NCBI GenBank assembly: GCA_947259925.1
Contig: CAMYOG010000046.1
Span: 41,075-105,074, forward strand
From: Thermoanaerobaculia bacterium
GTDB taxonomy: Bacteria; Acidobacteriota; Thermoanaerobaculia; Multivoradales; JAHEKO01
DNA: 64,000 nucleotides
Reading direction: 5' to 3'
The stretch's first letter is position 1; each line of letters opens with the position of its first letter. Below are positions 60,628-64,000 of this stretch, one piece after another. The notes below the pieces were generated by a model. The model was not told where the DNA came from. It did no database searches and worked only from the letters and a program-made list of their open reading frames with translations. Made by a program: the position numbers and the translations under genes.

Positions 60628-63237
60628 CTAGCCCAGCCTTTTCTTGAGCGTGTGCAGAAGGTTGAGCGCCGCCAGGGGTGAGAGCTGCTCAACGTCGAGC
60701 TGCTGGAGGATCGAGGCGACGACTTCCTCCGGCGGCGCGAACAGGTTGAGCTGATCGGTGCTCCGGTCGGCGGGGCTGTCGGCGCCCTTGGCGATCCGCG
60801 GCTTGCCGGTCAGGTCGTATTCGTGGGCTTCGAGGTTGGCGAGGATCTGGCCGGCACGCTCGATCACCTCGGGCGGGATCCCGGCGAGCCGCGCCACGTG
60901 CAGCCCGTAGGACTTGTCGGCGCTACCCGGCACCACCCGACGCAGGAAGACGATCTTGTCCTCCCACTCCTTGACCGCCAGGGTCCGGTTGACCACACCG
61001 GGCAGGAGCGTCGAGAGCTCGGTCAGCTCGTGGTAGTGGGTGGCGAACAGGGTCTTGGGGCGTGGACTCTCGTGGAGCGACTCGACGATCGACCAGGCCA
61101 GTGACAGGCCGTCGAAGGTGGCGGTACCGCGGCCGACCTCGTCCAGGATCACCAGGCTGTCGGAGGTCGCCTGATGGAGGATCTTGGCGGTCTCGACCAT
61201 CTCGACCATGAAGGTCGACTCGCCCCGTGTCAGGTCGTCGCTGGCACCTACCCGGGTGAAGATCCGGTCGACCAGACCGATGCTCGCCTCGGCGGCGGGG
61301 ACGAAGCTCCCCGCCTGGGCCATAAGGACGATCAGCGCGACCTGGCGCAGATACGTCGACTTGCCGCCCATGTTCGGGCCGGTCAGAACCACGATCTCGC
61401 CACTCTCGGCGCCCAGCTCGACGTCGTTGGGCACGAACTGGTCCGCCCCGAGCCGCTCGACCACCGGATGGCGGCCGTCGCGGATCTCGATCGGCTCGCC
61501 CAGGCCACGGATGGCCGGGCGAGCGTAGCGGTAGCGGACCGCGATCTCGGCAAAGCAGGCGAGCACGTCGAGCTGGGCGAGCGCCGTGGCGAGCAGCTCC
61601 AGCCGCTCTCCGGCAGCCACGATCCGCTCGCGCAGACGATCGAAGTGCTCGGTCTCGAGCTCGACCAGGCGAGCCTCGGCGGAGAGGATCTGCTCCTCCA
61701 GCTCCTTGAGCTCGGGGGTGATGAAACGCTCGGCGTTGACCAGCGTCTGCTTGCGCTCGTACTCCTCGGGCACGGCGTCGAGCTTCGATTTCGAGACTTC
61801 CAGGTAGTAGCCGAAGACCTTGTTGAAGCGGACCTTCAGAGAGCCGATGCCGGTCCGCTCACGCTCGCGGAGCTCGAGCTTGGCGACGTGCTGCTTGCTG
61901 TCGTGGGCGAGCGAGCGGCAACGGTCGAGATCCTCGTCCACTCCGGCCGCGATCACGCCGCCACGGGCGAGGGTCGCGGCGGGCTGCGGGTCGAGCACGC
62001 GTTGGAGCTCGCCCGAGAGATCCGCGACCGGGTCGACACCGCCGATCTCGCGCAGGATCGCCGCGTCGGCGCCCGCGACCTCGACCAGAATCCCCGGTAC
62101 GGCCTCGAGGGTGTCGCGCAGTGCGGCCGCTTCGCGCGGCGTCAGGCTGCCGAGGACGGCGCGCGCGAGCAGTCGCTCGATGTCGCCGATCGTCGCCAGG
62201 CCCGCGCGCAGCCGCTCGCGGCGCTCGCCGTCCGCGGAGAGCTCGGCAACCGCCGCCAGCCGCGCTTCGATCGCGCTAGCGTTCCGCAGTGGACGGCGGA
62301 GCCAGTCTCTGATCAGGCGACCGCCGGCGGCGGTGACGGTCCGGTCGACGACCGACAGGAGGGTGCCGCGCCGTCCGCCTTCGCGCAGACTCCGGAAGAC
62401 CTCCAGATTGGCCAGGGTCTCGGCGTCGAGCAGCAACGACTCGTTCGGGTGCCGCAGCGCCAGGCCGCGGACGTGCGACAGATCGCTCTGCTGCGTCTCC
62501 TGGGCGTAACGGAGGGCCAGGGCGGCGGCCTGGACGGCCGGCTCGCCGGCCTCGAGGCCGAAGCCGCGCAGGGTCGCGGTTCCGAAGTGCCGCTCGAGCT
62601 CCTCGGCGGCGCGCTTCGGATCGAGCCAGAGGTCCTCGCCGGCGTCGGTCCGGCAGACTCCGCGCTCCTCGATCCAGCTCTCGACCTCAAGCGGCAGGCT
62701 GTCGCCGGCGAGAACCTCGCGCGGCCGCTGGAGCTCCAGATCCTGCGCCATTTCGTCGGCGCTCCCCCACCGCCGGACGAAGAAGCGCCCGGTGGAGACG
62801 TCGAGGAACGCGCCGGCGCCCGCGGTGCCGTCCCAGGCGACGCCCGCCAACAGGTTCTCGTCGCTCCCTTCGAGGAGTCTCGGCTCGGTGACCGTGCCCG
62901 GTGTGACCACCCGGGTCACTTCGCGCTTGACCAGTCCCTTGGCCTCGGCCGGGTCTTCGACCTGGTCGCAGATCGCCACCCGCAGCCCGGCCCGGATCAA
63001 CTTGCCGATATAGACTTCGACCGCATGATGCGGCACGCCGCACATCGGCGCTTCGTTCTCCTTCCCTTTGTTGCGCGCCGTCAACGCGACCTCGAGAATC
63101 GGCGCGATCTCGACCGCGTCCTCGAAGAACGCCTCGTAGAAATCGCCCATCCGGTAGAGGAGAACCGCATTCGGATGCTGCGCCTTGACCTCCAGGTAAT
63201 GCCGGAGCATCGGGGTCAGCTGCGCGGACCTGGGCAT
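60628..63237 (-). CDS. mutS: DNA mismatch repair protein MutS
   Basis: The 869-residue protein has the full MutS plan. Mismatch-reading domain I has 'VLLYRMGDFYEAFFEDA' (F-x-E) and 'CGVPHHAV'. The connector, lever and clamp domains follow, then the ATPase with Walker A 'TGPNMGGKSTYLRQ', 'GESTFMVEM', Walker B 'VILDEVGRGTATFDGLSLAW' and 'FATHYHELTEL'. The tail 'LSPLAALNLLHTLKKRLG' is the tetramer-type C-terminus. It starts at ATG 63235-63237, in the CATG shared with tsaB. A longer open frame runs antisense through tsaB and is rejected. Confidence 0.95.
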   Translation of the reverse strand: MPRSAQLTPMLRHYLEVKAQHPNAVLLYRMGDFYEAFFEDAVEIAPILEVALTARNKGKENEAPMCGVPHHAVEVYIGKLIRAGLRVAICDQVEDPAEAKGLVKREVTRVVTPGTVTEPRLLEGSDENLLAGVAWDGTAGAGAFLDVSTGRFFVRRWGSADEMAQDLELQRPREVLAGDSLPLEVESWIEERGVCRTDAGEDLWLDPKRAAEELERHFGTATLRGFGLEAGEPAVQAAALALRYAQETQQSDLSHVRGLALRHPNESLLLDAETLANLEVFRSLREGGRRGTLLSVVDRTVTAAGGRLIRDWLRRPLRNASAIEARLAAVAELSADGERRERLRAGLATIGDIERLLARAVLGSLTPREAAALRDTLEAVPGILVEVAGADAAILREIGGVDPVADLSGELQRVLDPQPAATLARGGVIAAGVDEDLDRCRSLAHDSKQHVAKLELRERERTGIGSLKVRFNKVFGYYLEVSKSKLDAVPEEYERKQTLVNAERFITPELKELEEQILSAEARLVELETEHFDRLRERIVAAGERLELLATALAQLDVLACFAEIAVRYRYARPAIRGLGEPIEIRDGRHPVVERLGADQFVPNDVELGAESGEIVVLTGPNMGGKSTYLRQVALIVLMAQAGSFVPAAEASIGLVDRIFTRVGASDDLTRGESTFMVEMVETAKILHQATSDSLVILDEVGRGTATFDGLSLAWSIVESLHESPRPKTLFATHYHELTELSTLLPGVVNRTLAVKEWEDKIVFLRRVVPGSADKSYGLHVARLAGIPPEVIERAGQILANLEAHEYDLTGKPRIAKGADSPADRSTDQLNLFAPPEEVVASILQQLDVEQLSPLAALNLLHTLKKRLG

Positions 63238-63910
63238 GTCGGCGCAGTATAGCGACTCCCCCGCGCCCCTCTTGGCGGTCGACACCGCCTCGCCGCGGAT
63301 CAGCGTCGCGGTCGGGCGCGCGGGTGTCGTGCTGGCCGAGCGCGACGCGCCGTCGGGCCGCTCGTCGCCCGATCTTCTGCGCATGATCGACGACGTCCTG
63401 GGTGAGGCGGAGCTCGGGCTCGCGGATCTCGGCGGGGCGATCGGCGTGCAGGGTCCCGGCAGCTTCACCGGCCTGCGCGTCGGCCTCTCGACGCTTCTTG
63501 GCCTGCATCGGAGCCTCGGCTTGCCCGCGACTGCGGTGCCGACCTTTACCCCGCTCGCCTGGCAGGCGCGGGCAGCCGGGGGCAGGGTGCTCGCGGTCGT
63601 CGACGCCCTGCGCGGTGAGTGGTTCAGTCAATCGTTCCGCGGCGGTGCGCTACCAGAGCCGCTCGAGGAGCCGGTCCTGCGCACCCCTGCCGGCCTCGCC
63701 GAGCCGGCGGCCACGACCGTCATCGGCTTCGGGCTCGACGCCCTGCGGGACGCCAACCTCGGGCTCGAGCCGGCCGAGGCCGGCCCGCTCGCCGGATCGC
63801 TGCTCGAGTGGTCGGCCGCCGCCGGCCCGGAATGGGACACGACACTCCTGACCGAGCCGCTCTACCTCCGCCCCCCCGCCACCACCCCACCCAAAACGGG
63901 GACAGGTTGA
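63236..63910 (+). CDS. tsaB: tRNA threonylcarbamoyladenosine biosynthesis protein TsaB
   Basis: The 224-residue protein has the ASKHA fold start 'PLLAVDTASPRISVAV' and the family motif 'GPGSFTGLRVGLST'. It is the non-catalytic partner of TsaD in making t6A on ANN-decoding tRNAs. The ATG overlaps that of mutS (CATG at 63235-63238), so the promoter must lie inside mutS or the message must be nearly leaderless. The C-terminus ('LRPPATTPPKTGTG') looks complete. The remaining bases 63911-64000 hold nothing I recognise. Confidence 0.9.
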   Translation: MSAQYSDSPAPLLAVDTASPRISVAVGRAGVVLAERDAPSGRSSPDLLRMIDDVLGEAELGLADLGGAIGVQGPGSFTGLRVGLSTLLGLHRSLGLPATAVPTFTPLAWQARAAGGRVLAVVDALRGEWFSQSFRGGALPEPLEEPVLRTPAGLAEPAATTVIGFGLDALRDANLGLEPAEAGPLAGSLLEWSAAAGPEWDTTLLTEPLYLRPPATTPPKTGTG

Positions 63911-64000
63911 CTATTTCGAGCGCCCTTACCTGCTCCCGCGAGCCTGCCTTCACGGGGCAAGGTCGAGCCTTCGCCCGAAAGAGCCCAACGGCGAGCGCCT

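Noticed and set aside
61174..63252. 692-codon plus-strand open frame opposite mutS
   Set aside because: It is a shadow of mutS, whose motifs are complete.

Overview
The window reads as one stretch of a high-G+C chromosome from a Gram-negative-type bacterium, most likely an Acidobacteriota member of the Thermoanaerobaculia/Holophagae kind. That placement is inference from gene content. There are three large membrane-anchored Ser/Thr kinases with TolB-propeller or TPR C-termini, many secreted hydrolases and lipoproteins with lipoboxes, a CHAT-protein-linked sigma factor, and a conserved block ispE-spoVG-tRNA-Gln-prs-ctc-pth. No marker gene in the window settles the taxonomy. There is no CRISPR array, prophage, insertion sequence or rRNA.

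1-7.1 kb holds secreted or envelope hydrolases: a 5'-truncated SGNH/FN3/alpha-beta-hydrolase fusion, a double-cupin lipoprotein, a beta-lactamase-fold protein and an MBL-fold hydrolase. Decaying copies of the 3' end of the first gene lie after the second and third genes, so this part has been built by duplication and replacement.

7.1-17.5 kb is the most interesting region. It is a minus-strand run of a 7TM SpoIIE phosphatase, a soluble SpoIIE phosphatase, a clostripain-like (C11) caspase-fold protease, a TPR-CHAT caspase-fold protease with a signal peptide, a sigma-70-family factor, a single-span anti-sigma-like coiled-coil protein and a STAS anti-anti-sigma protein. It looks like a regulatory circuit joining proteolysis to sigma-factor control and partner switching, and no CRISPR component is present.

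17.5-29.9 kb carries a metzincin protease, an S33-type peptidase, two Ser/Thr kinases, an NTF2-like lipoprotein, a ribbon-helix-helix/nucleotidyltransferase fusion with its own probable operator, a subtilisin with a hexapeptide WSD-repeat tail, and a lipoprotein cytochrome c. 30-36 kb is a tight operon of a BMP-type lipoprotein, an ABC ATPase, two permeases and cytosine deaminase, which fits nucleobase or nucleoside uptake and deamination. 36-47 kb has a third kinase, a pectinacetylesterase-like protein, a RodZ-like HTH/DUF2914 protein, a PAS-GAF-GGDEF-EAL protein, a CPBP protease, an LEA-like protein, a VOC protein and two hydrolase relics.

47-64 kb is mostly housekeeping: H+-pyrophosphatase (probably K+-dependent), pth, ctc (bL25), prs, tRNA-Gln, spoVG, ispE, a LolB-like lipoprotein with an apparent CTG start, a TPR protein, an MshEN c-di-GMP-binding-type protein, HU, a site-2-type protease, an alpha/beta hydrolase, dtd, ssb, mutS and tsaB. 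mutS and tsaB diverge from one shared CATG.
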